A stretch of 10,995 bases of DNA from Cephalothrix spiralis (GCA_032353305.1 JAUCNG010385259.1:1-10995), one strand, 5' to 3'; counted from the first letter of the stretch, positions 1 through 7,449 are shown. Notes: generated by a model not told the origin, from the letters alone. Translations and numbers: made by a program.

Positions 1-63
1 TTTGAGATCACTTGAGTTCGTATTGACTAGGCGAATTTAAGACCACAACATGTCACAAACTTT

Positions 64-241
64 TGAATTGTGGCACAGTTTTTCGAAATCGGCTGCACTG
101 TGCGTCCCTAACATTGATCTACCAAAAATTCAATTTCCCCAAAATAGTAGAATTTGTTCCATGAATTTAAATTATTTTATTGCTTATTTATTCAATCTTT
201 TATTTTAAGGTGGTGCCCCTCCAGGAACTCCCCAATTACAC
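64..241 (+). pseudogene. Truncated duplicate of a dynein intron 3' end plus the first 32 bases of its exon
   Basis: This stretch resembles bases ~5484-5644, the 3' end of the intron and the beginning of the first dynein exon in the window. Shared blocks include GTCCCTAA, a CAATTTCC run, TTATTTATTCAATCTTT, a pyrimidine-rich tract and the acceptor AG. The exon-like part (210-241) differs from the intact exon at only 2 of 32 bases, one silent and one changing Gln to Pro. It encodes GAPPGTPQLH against GAPQGTPQLH. After base 241 similarity stops abruptly: the reading frame continues into unrelated sequence and ends at TAG 311-313. No donor site resembling the true exon's is present. I read it as a non-functional partial duplicate. 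It could be the broken edge of a second, tandem gene copy to the left. Confidence 0.7.
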
Positions 242-949
242 AGTGCTCAAATAGCGCCCAACAAATGTATCGGCCTGCGTGCGGTACTTAATTCCGTTTT
301 TGGGCTACTCTAGCGCTAGGGATTTCCGCTATCGAACGCTTTTTCGCATATCCCGCCCTCTCCCCTGCTGTGCATTAAATTGACTAGTACATACTTACAA
401 TTTATAGCCGAACGGCCTACGATTGTTATAACGATTGCGAAACCGACTGCATTACTAAAGACATACTAAACATTTTTAGCCATAGAGGCTGCAAAATCGC
501 CATATGGCCTCGGACCACTATTTCGTATCTAGTTGTTATAGTTTCGGATAGTTCAGTGTGTAACAGACATATGTTGTTGTAGAGATAAAACAAAAAAGTT
601 ATATGACACTAATAGAATATTTTGATGCCTTGAAAAATTTGGTAAGTAATTGTGGAATGAGCTCTTCTTGTTACAATGACGTCACTTCCGGGATTCCCCG
701 TTAAAATCTTATTCAAATCTAAAAAGTATTAGAAAATCAACTTCTATTTTTCAATGAAATAATACTCATGTATGAGCCAAAGACTTGTCCTTTCCAGAAA
801 AAATAAAGTAAGTTATTTTGAATCAATTTTTCACCTATAAAATTAGCTTGCTTGAAGATAGGAAACGTGTACTAAATGTAATTGTGGTTTGATGTCTATA
901 TAGAATAATCTTCTTGGAATAAGTACGACTTATTTTAAGAGGAGGCGCA
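242..949. other. Gene-free stretch; unclassified, more GC-rich block at its left end
   Basis: No open frame with recognisable protein features occurs here. Bases 242 to about 560 are richer in G+C and CpG than their surroundings and begin exactly where the duplicated dynein exon is cut off, so this may be an inserted element. I recognise no terminal repeats or coding remnants. At 677-684 lies a perfect TGACGTCA octamer running into ACTTCCGGGA, which resembles a CRE plus ETS site. The rest is plain AT-rich DNA. Confidence 0.4.
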
Positions 950-1460
950 AGGAAATAACGGTTTTATCAAACAAAAACAAGTGAAATAATTATATTGTAC
1001 AATTTAGTCTAATCGCAATTTTTCCATTTTCAAGAAATATAAAAATTAAGAGCAGACCTTTATATAAAAATATTTCATATTTACAATATTACAATGGTTT
1101 CATACCACGAAAAACGATTACTATTATGATATTATACAACATTCTAATTACATTTTTATTCATTTTCAAGAATTTTAAAAGCACACCAAAACCTTTAGTA
1201 TTTACAATCTTAAAACAGTTTTATCCATGAAAAACGAGTCCAGTGCTGACCATTACAACGGTTTTATCTCAGGGAAAACGAGTGAAATTACTATATTATT
1301 CGAGTATTCATTTTCATCCAAATATTTAAAAAAAATAACGAACTGTTGTTTAATATTTTATATTTACAATTTCAACGGTTTTATCACAAGAAAATGAGTG
1401 AAATAACGATACTGTACAATCATTCATTTTCAACAAATATAAAAAAGAGCTAAAAATACT
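950..1460. repeat. Degenerate tandem repeat with the motif CAACGGTTTTATC
   Basis: The motif (t)acaacGGTTTTATC recurs near 958, 1091, 1213, 1257 and 1373, with one more isolated copy near 1733. It is usually followed by CACGAAAA-like sequence, GAGTGAAAT, an ATTGTACAA-like stretch and TTCATTTTCAAGAAATATAAAA. Full units are roughly 115-140 bp and one copy is much shorter, so the array has decayed. It lies downstream of the ankyrin-kinase gene. I do not recognise the family. Confidence 0.6.
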
Positions 1461-1468
1461 AGTAATAT

Positions 1469-1512
1469 TGACTTTGACCTCACGTGACTTTGACCTCACG
1501 TGACTTTGACCT
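1469..1512. repeat. 16-bp tandem repeat, about 2.75 copies, with CACGTG at each junction
   Basis: The unit TGACTTTGACCTCACG occurs twice in full (1469-1484, 1485-1500) and once partially (1501-1512), without mismatches. Each junction forms the E-box palindrome CACGTG, and each unit carries AGGTCAAAGTCA on the minus strand, which resembles nuclear-receptor half-sites. It is either a simple microsatellite or a cluster of binding sites. Only the repeat itself is certain. Confidence 0.8.
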
Positions 1513-1635
1513 TTATTACTCAATAACTTTCAGAGAAATGTGAGAAAATAAGGATCGTCTGAGCTGATGAAGAAATATAAAATAGATACATGTACAAATA
1601 TTATTCATTTAAAAGTTATTTCTGATAATTTTGAA
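1505..1635. repeat. Diverged copy of the ankyrin-kinase 3' end (copy A)
   Basis: This segment aligns by eye with 1794-1916. Shared blocks in order are TGACCTTTA, ATTACTCAAT, a TTTCAGAG/CTTCAAAG stretch, AATAAGGATC, and AAGTTATTTCTGATAATTTTG against AAGTTATTTCTAATAATTTTG. The matching segment includes the last codons and stop of the ankyrin-kinase gene. Read on the minus strand, this copy still encodes Gln-Asn-Tyr, but the stop is replaced by a glutamine codon. It is probably a relic of a duplication of the gene's 3' end. Confidence 0.55.
1512..1517 (-). terminator. Candidate polyadenylation signal of the ankyrin-kinase gene
   Basis: On the minus strand this is AATAAA. It is the first canonical hexamer I find downstream of the ankyrin-kinase stop codon and would give a 3' UTR of about 390 bases. 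A closer variant, TATAAA, lies at 1714-1719. Nothing else in the sequence decides between them. Confidence 0.25.
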
Positions 1636-1793
1636 AACCTTTGTATAATACATGTATACATGTTGTACACACAGTCCAATTTCATTTTAAAGAAATATTT
1701 AAAAACTGACCGTTTTATAATATTTACAATATTACAACGGTTTTATCCCACGAAAAATTAGTACATACATACACATAAAATACGAAATTTGAT

Positions 1794-1916
1794 GACCTTT
1801 ACCTTAATTACTCAATGACCTTCAAAGTCACATCCTATATAGTATAAAAATAAGGATCATAAACATGAACAAACTAATGTTATACACTAATAAGTTATTT
1901 CTAATAATTTTGAACT
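1794..1916. repeat. Copy B of the duplicated segment, overlapping the ankyrin-kinase stop codon
   Basis: This is the partner of 1505-1635. Its right end overlaps the final codons (Val-Gln-Asn-Tyr) and the TAG stop at 1901-1903 of the minus-strand gene. The remainder is 3' flank. The pair is diverged with small indels, so the duplication is not recent. Confidence 0.55.
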
Positions 1917-4531
1917 TTTGCTGCATTTTTTAAAACCATCAAAATCTTTTGTAATTTGATTTTACATTCCACAGCAGTTGGCCTATCATTCCTATCCTGA
2001 CTCCAGCAGATTGAAATGAAATTCCGGATTATTTTCGGCGGATTAGTAGGGTTGCTAAATGGTGGTCTTTCACCTCCCGACATGAATTTCAGGACATCAA
2101 TTTGATTGTTTTTAAAGTAATCAAGTGTGTAATAGTTTTTTCCATGCCATATTTCATAAGCCATTATCCGAATTGCATAGCAGTCTGATTTGATTGAATA
2201 TTCACCATTAAAGCATTCAGGAGCCATGTAAACTTTGGTTCCTTTAATTGCTATTAATATATTTTCTTTCTTAATAAAATCAGACAATCCGAAGTCAGCT
2301 ATTTTGACAACTGAATCCGTTGTAAGCATGATGTTTGCAAGCTTTAAGTCTTTATGTAGGCACCTTTTTGAATGGATAAAAGCAAGACCATTGCAAATTT
2401 GCATCACCATATTAACCACATTTTGCAATGATTTTGCGTAATACTCCGTGTCATAAGTAAGTCCGGGGTTTCTATTGTTTAATTCACCCTCTTTGATGAA
2501 GTATGTTTTGAGATCTTGCTCACAAAATTCCATTATAATCCATAATGACGATTCGTAAAGTTGAACACCGAATAGTCGGACAACGTTTTTGTGAGGAAGT
2601 TTCTTTAATTTATCAGCTTCCTCCATGACTTGGTTGAAATTGGAAAATTTGAATTTAAGATGGATGTGTTTCAACGCCACATTGTCTGTTTTGCCACCAA
2701 TCAATGTCTTCGCAGTAAAAACGTCCCCGTAGGATCCACTACCGACTTTCGTCATTTTATTTGGATGTCCTATTAAAATCACGATATCAGACCAAGAAAA
2801 TAAGTCACTGTTATCATTGCTAAATGTTCGAAGGAAGTATTTTAGGTTACCTTTCTGGCTAAACATACTTCCTACGTCGTTATTTAGATACTTTTCCATA
2901 GATTCGCTGTTTGCTTTTAGGTTCCAAAAGTGATTTAGTTTTTTGTTTATCTCTTTAAGGAGTTCTTGGAAATCGTCCGCAAACTCGGGCAATTTTGCGT
3001 AAGATGTTGCTAATTCCATGCATTGTTTAAGATCATCAATAATTCGTTGAATATCACTCCCGATATCGTTTTCAAAGTTTTCAGGGATGTGTAATATCTC
3101 ACTTTCAGTTCTAACATATAGTTTACATAAAAAAGAAAATAGGGAGTATGTCTGAATTGTCTGAATAGCCAAAGATAGGATATGTTTATTGACAGTAGCA
3201 CCTTCTTGGACGAGAAACTTTATTATTTTGGTATGATTGTTTAGTATTGCGAATACTAAAGCTGTAGTGATATCAACTCTCAAAATGTCGGAATTGAACT
3301 TGTTGTGGGCTTCTATCAATGATTTTACAATATCCAGATGCCCCATAAAAGATGCAACACATAATGGTGTGATATTTACACATCCTGTGTTTAGTACCCC
3401 ATGTCCATTTAATCTGAATGTGTGGTTGGCATTATGTTTAAGAAGTAACTTAACAGCACAAAGATTACCTCCCATCACTGCGATATGGAGTGCTGTACCA
3501 AATTCTTTTTCAACGATTTCGATATTTGCATTGTTATGCAGAAGTTCATCGACTATTTCTAAATTCCCAGTGAATGTGGCAATAATTAGAGGTGCACTAT
3601 GAAATTCGGAACATATGTCCACATTAGCCCCAGCAGAAATTAACTGTTTCACAATACGAAGATTTCCCATTCGAACGGCTATTTCTAATGCTGCAAATCC
3701 ATTTTCATCTATCAAATTTACATTCGCCCCACCTTTTACTAATGCTTTAACAGCATCGTATTGTCCTATGAAAGCAGCATTTTGCAATGCCGACCTTCCT
3801 TCGACAGCTAGCATATCAACTGTCGCACCACCTGCAATCAATGCTGCAATAGCATCACACTGTCCTTTCAATGCAGCAATATGCAATGCTGATAATCCAT
3901 TAAAGGATAACAAATCAACAGTCGCACCACCTTCAATTAATGCTGCAACAGCATCACTATGTCCATTATATGCAGCAATATGCAATGCTGATAATCCATT
4001 GATTAAGGATAACAAATCAACAGTCGCACCACCTTCAATCAATGCTGTAATAGCATCACTATGTCCTTTTTGTGCAGCAATAAACGATGCTGTAAAACCT
4101 TCTGATGATGGCAAATCAACAGTTGCACCACCTTCAATCAATGCAGTAATGGCATCACAATTTCCGTTAAGTGCAGCCATATGCAATGCTGATAGTTCAT
4201 CCATACCTATGTAATCCACACGCACCCCACTTGCAATTAAAGTTCTAATACAATCCCCATGACCTCTTACTGCAGCGAAAGATAATACTGAAAGCCCGTC
4301 ACTGGTCAAAATGTCAACATCTGCATCTTGTTGAATTAGGAATTCTGTTATTTTTACATTGCCAATAATGGCTGCTAAATGTAAAAATGATACAGTAGAA
4401 TCCGGTTTTTCTGGAAGTAGTAGCCCTGGAAGTTCACTATTGACTCCATAACGTTCAACAAGAGATTTAATAGTTTCCAAATCATTTCCTTGTATAGCAT
4501 TCAAAGCTAGTTTTGTGTCCAAGGTATTCAT
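1901..4531 (-). CDS. Ankyrin-repeat protein kinase (TNNI3K-like domain order), single exon
   Basis: The 876-residue protein has about twelve 33-residue ankyrin repeats from ~48 to ~450. Repeats 3-7 are alike (pattern GLSALHIAA..G..DA..ALI.GGATVD). A helical, charged linker (~475-590) leads to a protein kinase domain (~594-868). Visible kinase elements are the glycine loop GSGSYGDV (597-604), VALK with Lys621, a helix-C glutamate (Glu637 or 638), catalytic loop HKDLKLAN with Asp728, Lys730 and Asn733, DFG (746-748), APE (770-772), Asp783, and a C-terminal CW.....RP. All catalytic residues are present, so activity is plausible; Ser/Thr specificity is an inference. Ankyrin repeats N-terminal to a TKL-type kinase is the order seen in TNNI3K and ILK, unlike RIPK4 or ANKK1. 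There is no signal peptide or membrane segment, so it is probably cytosolic. Oddities: HKD instead of HRD, Arg788 where helix F usually has glycine, and no introns. The ATG has a purine at -3. Confidence 0.9.
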   Translation of the reverse strand: MNTLDTKLALNAIQGNDLETIKSLVERYGVNSELPGLLLPEKPDSTVSFLHLAAIIGNVKITEFLIQQDADVDILTSDGLSVLSFAAVRGHGDCIRTLIASGVRVDYIGMDELSALHMAALNGNCDAITALIEGGATVDLPSSEGFTASFIAAQKGHSDAITALIEGGATVDLLSLINGLSALHIAAYNGHSDAVAALIEGGATVDLLSFNGLSALHIAALKGQCDAIAALIAGGATVDMLAVEGRSALQNAAFIGQYDAVKALVKGGANVNLIDENGFAALEIAVRMGNLRIVKQLISAGANVDICSEFHSAPLIIATFTGNLEIVDELLHNNANIEIVEKEFGTALHIAVMGGNLCAVKLLLKHNANHTFRLNGHGVLNTGCVNITPLCVASFMGHLDIVKSLIEAHNKFNSDILRVDITTALVFAILNNHTKIIKFLVQEGATVNKHILSLAIQTIQTYSLFSFLCKLYVRTESEILHIPENFENDIGSDIQRIIDDLKQCMELATSYAKLPEFADDFQELLKEINKKLNHFWNLKANSESMEKYLNNDVGSMFSQKGNLKYFLRTFSNDNSDLFSWSDIVILIGHPNKMTKVGSGSYGDVFTAKTLIGGKTDNVALKHIHLKFKFSNFNQVMEEADKLKKLPHKNVVRLFGVQLYESSLWIIMEFCEQDLKTYFIKEGELNNRNPGLTYDTEYYAKSLQNVVNMVMQICNGLAFIHSKRCLHKDLKLANIMLTTDSVVKIADFGLSDFIKKENILIAIKGTKVYMAPECFNGEYSIKSDCYAIRIMAYEIWHGKNYYTLDYFKNNQIDVLKFMSGGERPPFSNPTNPPKIIRNFISICWSQDRNDRPTAVECKIKLQKILMVLKNAAKVQNY
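3830..4200 (-). repeat. Nucleotide-level tandem repeats inside the ankyrin coding region
   Basis: Within repeats 3-6 the DNA itself is highly similar with a 99-bp period. Plus-strand blocks such as CAACAGTCGCACCACCTTCA and GCAATATGCAATGCTGATAA recur. One unit is 102 bp because of an extra codon (Leu-Ile-Asn before Gly, residues 176-178). Similarity including synonymous positions implies recent unit duplication or ongoing conversion. The outer repeats share only the protein-level pattern. Confidence 0.75.
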
Positions 4532-4660
4532 ATCACTTTTAATAACTACAGATCTGATAAATAGTCCAAATATAATAAAAGGTTAAAACATTACACTAGA
4601 TGGATTTGAGAGAGTTCACTATTTACACCCATACTGTTCAACAAAATGTCTCCACCTAGA
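4532..4660 (-). other. Upstream flank of the ankyrin-kinase gene with a decayed copy of its N-terminal coding sequence
   Basis: Plus-strand bases 4613-4647 resemble 4431-4465 inside the gene: both contain GTTCACTATT, a CCATA/CCATAC block and GTTCAACAA. On the minus strand the flank copy reads ...GVNSEL..., identical over six residues to positions 29-34 of the protein (YGVNSELPG). It is preceded by TTATTTTTCTAG, a plausible splice acceptor ending at 4656, but the frame meets TAA soon after. A second acceptor-like CTGTAG lies 14 bases before the ATG. It may be a 5' exon derived from duplication, or a relic of a neighbouring paralogue. Confidence 0.4.
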
Positions 4661-4730
4661 AAAATAATCTCTTTTGAAGACAATATGATAATCAACAGGA
4701 TATTAAGTACGAGCTATCAAATTATTTTTT

Positions 4731-4805
4731 AACAATCGGATCAAGTCAATATCATTGACGTCAATTGACATTTCAATGTCTTCAGGACTTTATAATCCGA
4801 TTGTT
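4731..4805. promoter_or_regulatory. Inverted-repeat cluster with a CRE-like palindrome upstream of the ankyrin-kinase gene
   Basis: AACAATCGGAT (4731-4741) and ATCCGATTGTT (4795-4805) are perfect 11-bp inverted repeats. Between them lies the perfect 12-bp palindrome ATTGACGTCAAT (4754-4765), which contains the cAMP-response octamer TGACGTCA, flanked by further GTCAAT/ATTGAC copies. The cluster starts about 200 bp upstream of the kinase start codon, a reasonable position for a promoter or enhancer, but could also be a very small mobile element. Regulatory function is an inference. Confidence 0.4.
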
Positions 4806-5418
4806 TTAGCAATTTTATCTCAAGTTTATGTTTATAATCATTGACATATTTTAAGAACATATTTGATAAATTGTGAGATAATCAACTATCAATGTGCACG
4901 TATACAAAATTGGACGAACAATTTTGCGAGGGCAAAAATTTGTAGTCTAGTCGGGGAGAGTCAAAGTTTGCAATAAGAAGACTAAAATATTTTGCAAAAT
5001 GTGGAGTTTTGACTCACTTTCTTGTCATTTTTTAATGTATTGCTTTTTCCCGGTGTGCGCCCCTCCCAAATCACCCAAAATGCATACTTTTCCCGATTCT
5101 ATAAAATTTTCACCTATATACTCACTTTTATGCCCTATATCATATGAAAATTTTAATAAACACCTGGTGGCACGGCGCGGCACGTCCCCGGATGGTTCCC
5201 CATGTGGTTGGGCAAAATATTACGATGCCGTCGTCAAATATCTATACATGGTTTTGACATTTTTGAAAGCATTTGTTAAAAGCTCCTTGAGTTGCCATCC
5301 CATTCAGGATTTTGGGGCAACAAAATTAATATGAACAGTAAGCTGCAAATTTCATAAGCTTTCCAAAATGTTTTGTTTTTCTATGTTCAAAAATGTTGGG
5401 GGTTTTAAGGTCAGAGGA
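4806..5418. other. Gene-free stretch between the kinase promoter region and the repeat before the dynein exon
   Basis: I find no supported gene. A plus-strand open frame at 4999-5334 (111 codons) has an ordinary low-complexity composition and no domain pattern, so I do not call it. A GC-rich patch near 5160-5215 stands out from the AT-rich surroundings and may be part of an old element. The region is probably dynein intron. Confidence 0.4.
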
Positions 5419-5500
5419 AGAACTGTCCTATAATTGTCCGAGGCCGAACTGTCCTAGGTCGAATTCGCAAACTGTCCTTGGCCGAATTGTCTTTGGCTAA
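5419..5500. repeat. Degenerate ~15-bp tandem repeat, unit like GAACTGTCCTAGGCC
   Basis: The phrases GAACTGTCCTATAA, TTGTCCGAGGCC, GAACTGTCCTAGGTC, AAACTGTCCTTGGCC and GAATTGTCTTTGGCT follow one another, with one longer spacer. It lies at the left edge of the segment duplicated at 64-241. A single GAATTGTGGCACAG-like phrase there may be its counterpart. Confidence 0.55.
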
Positions 5501-5612
5501 TCTGCATGCCGTCCCTAAAATAAATCTACAAATAACTCAATTTCCAAAAAAATAGTTGAATTTTTTTCATGTATTTAATTGATCACTTATTTATTCAATC
5601 TTTTTTTTAAAG

Positions 5613-5701
5613 GTGGTGCCCCTCAAGGAACTCCTCAATTACACCGAATGATCGCACAGACCGAGGAAAATATGATCAGCACATTCTGTTCTCTTTTTGA
5701 G
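5613..5701 (+). CDS. Dynein heavy chain exon: AAA2 C-terminal segment
   Basis: The exon begins after the acceptor TTTAAAG (AG at 5611-5612) and ends before the donor GTAAGT. Its first two bases complete a codon split with an exon outside the window (phase 1), then 29 codons follow: GAPQGTPQLHRMIAQTEENM and a further nine residues ending in FE. The segment is predicted to be helical and leads directly into the FIYACIWAFG motif of the next exon. Its first 32 bases and upstream intron have a broken duplicate at 64-241. On its own it would be hard to identify; the assignment rests on its frame-preserving splice to the next exon. Confidence 0.75.
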
Positions 5702-5767
5702 GTAAGTTCTCATCACTTAATGTTTCTAGTGATAAATGAACGTTCCGTTTTGTTTGAGTCTGATAAA

Positions 5768-5930
5768 CCTAGTTGGTAGGGACGCAATTCTCTCATTATC
5801 ATGACGTCATGAACGGTTATGGTCGTGAGTTCGATTCCCACCTCGGCCAAATTTATGTATACGGTTCGGCGCCCAGTTCCCAAAACTGGGTACCTGTAGC
5901 AACCAAAGCGACGTAAAACAAATAATGCGT
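5768..5930 (+). mobile_element. tRNA-derived SINE-like element in a dynein intron
   Basis: The head looks like a decayed tRNA: AGTTGGTAGGGACGC fits the D-arm/A-box and GTGAGTTCGATTCCCACC (5825-5842) is a good B-box and T-arm. The anticodon region has TCTCATTATC followed by an extra palindrome CATGACGTCATG (5800-5811). The body contains a perfect hairpin, CCCAGTT (5872-5878) with AACTGGG (5884-5890), and a tail-like GCGACGTAAAACAAATAAT. GC-rich sequence to ~6060 (including GGGTTAACCC) may be part of it or of a second element. Target-site duplications are not obvious. Confidence 0.6.
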
Positions 5931-6145
5931 GGCGGGTGCTCAGAAAATTTCCTAAGGGTCTTTTCCATAAGAGAAGCCGGTCGGTGGTTCCTGGCCTGGG
6001 TTAACCCTCCCTGGGAATGCGGACTATTGAAGTTCTTTCGGGGTCTACCACAAATTACACCATAACAATTTATGCATAATACTCCAAAAAGGACGTCATC
6101 GTCTTGGGTTCGGTATGATTTAAAATTTTACTTTCTTTGTTTTAG

Positions 6146-6316
6146 GCCTTAACCGCACCATTTTCCATTTTGAAAGATGAAGACACAGAAAAGTATTTCA
6201 TCTACGCTTGTATTTGGGCATTCGGTAGTACCTTTGATGTCCAGTCCCGTTGTGTATTCAGTCAATGGTGGACCGAACATTTCGAGGAAAATATTGAAAT
6301 GCCGACTAAGGGAGTG
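6146..6316 (+). CDS. Dynein heavy chain exon: AAA2/AAA3 boundary
   Basis: Fifty-seven codons in phase 0, between the acceptor TTTTAG and the donor GTAAGT. The motif FIYACIWAFGSTFDVQSRCV matches the dynein pattern of an aromatic/aliphatic helix, then W.hGg.hd..sR, found between AAA2 and AAA3. After it comes WWTEHFEENIEMPTKG, where dyneins have a helix and a short loop before the Y/hDY.hD motif. That motif begins the next exon as LYDYILD, which supports the splice junction. Confidence 0.85.
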
Positions 6317-6560
6317 GTAAGTGCCGATTTATATTCCATTTAAAAATTATAAAAGCATTGATAAGATGAGACTAAAAAAGTCATTTTCATATGGAGCTCC
6401 AGTTTAATATGCGTAGGGTCAATGAGGCTGATAGAAAGTCCATGTTGAGGGTCCAGTGAAGCAAACCAAATGAAAGGGTTCAGATGTTAAAAACAAGCTA
6501 CTTTTGGTTTCATTTTTGTTTAAATTCATTCACCTAAAATGTTTTTTTTACTTTTTTAAG

Positions 6561-6689
6561 CTTTATGATTATATCCTCGACGCTGATACCCACGAATTTG
6601 TTCAATGGGCTGACTCCATTCCTACTTACACGGCTACGCCTCACAATGGTATTCCTTCTGATGCCTACGTACACACCAAAGATACTGAG
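6561..6689 (+). CDS. Dynein heavy chain exon: N-terminal lead-in to AAA3
   Basis: Forty-three codons, phase 0 at both ends, with acceptor TTTTTTAAG and donor GTAAGA. The residues LYDYILDADTHEFVQWADSI, then P.Y and finally YVHTKDTE, follow the dynein pattern hhDYhhD....W..W...hP.h....hhVpT.dT, which leads into the AAA3 ATP-binding fold. Reading on past the donor would add 51 low-complexity codons with no dynein character, so the exon end is well supported. Confidence 0.85.
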
Positions 6690-7449
6690 GTAAGAATCCA
6701 AACCGTTTTGGAAGTGAATAATCTTTATTTCAGTAATAGTGTATATTTTCTGTATTTCTTTTTCTTTTCTTTCTTATTTGAATATCATCGGAAGGAGAAT
6801 TATCAAGAGTGGCCTGAGTTGAAAAATTATTTAGAACCGTAGTTGGTCATAGTTGACGTTTGGCATTCCGTAAGCATGCGCACTCGAACTTGTAAACATG
6901 TTGCCACTACCAGAACAACTAACTACAGTACCAAAATAAGCGAAGTAAATACTAAAAGTTACGTTTAGTTATTTCAGTTGGTCCAAATAAATCCGCCAAA
7001 AATATCACTACGCCCTCATTAAAAAATAGTCCCTCAAAAAAAAGGTTAAAAATCGAAATATTTTAATCATGGTCCGGTAATAAAATTATTATTGGCGGTT
7101 TTACTAAGGTACCACGTTCGTTTCAGAACTCTGGCTCATGCCTTCGTTCAGGAAAATCGAAATACCGAGTAAAACCATCAATAGTATAATATTAGTATAC
7201 AATTTTGGTAAGGCTCATTATAACACAATGAACAATTCAAGTGATCACTCAAAGTTGTGCGAGTTTGAATCATACCAAGTATAATGTCCCGCTTTTGATA
7301 ATTCTAGCTTATGTTTAGAAAAGCCAAAACGCGCGCCTTGAATTGAATTTTTCTTCATAATGACATTAAAATGTTTTGAACCACTTCTAGTTACAGTCTG
7401 GATACTTTTTGTTCCATTTCTATATTGCTCATGATATTTTTTGTTTCAG
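6690..7449 (+). other. Intron (760 bp) with no supported feature
   Basis: GT-AG intron between the AAA3 lead-in and the Walker A exon. It holds AT-rich sequence with a TTTGTTTCAG acceptor. The stretch ~6840-7120 contains CpG-bearing phrases such as GCATGCGCACTCGAAC and may be an old element, but I see no convincing ends. I find no gene in it. Confidence 0.6.

Noticed and set aside
210-241. Alternative, mutually exclusive dynein exon
   Set aside because: Homology stops after 32 bases, there is no comparable donor, and the frame runs to a stop at 311.
950-1460. CRISPR array
   Set aside because: Repeats are degenerate, long and unevenly spaced, and the window is eukaryotic with introns.
1567-1761. 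64-codon plus-strand open frame
   Set aside because: Very AT-rich, overlaps repeat copies, and has no protein-like pattern.
3237-3602. 121-codon plus-strand open frame
   Set aside because: Antisense shadow of ankyrin repeats 9-12, with no domain features of its own.
3615-4214. 199-codon plus-strand open frame
   Set aside because: It lies antisense to the ankyrin repeats. Its repetitive sequence (APPSINA-type units) simply mirrors the repeat period of the real gene.
4999-5334. 111-codon plus-strand open frame
   Set aside because: No recognisable domain, no splice context and unremarkable composition; more likely intronic or intergenic sequence.
5800-5842. Functional tRNA gene in the intron after the first exon
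   Set aside because: Only A- and B-box-like parts are preserved; the anticodon arm is interrupted by an extra palindrome.
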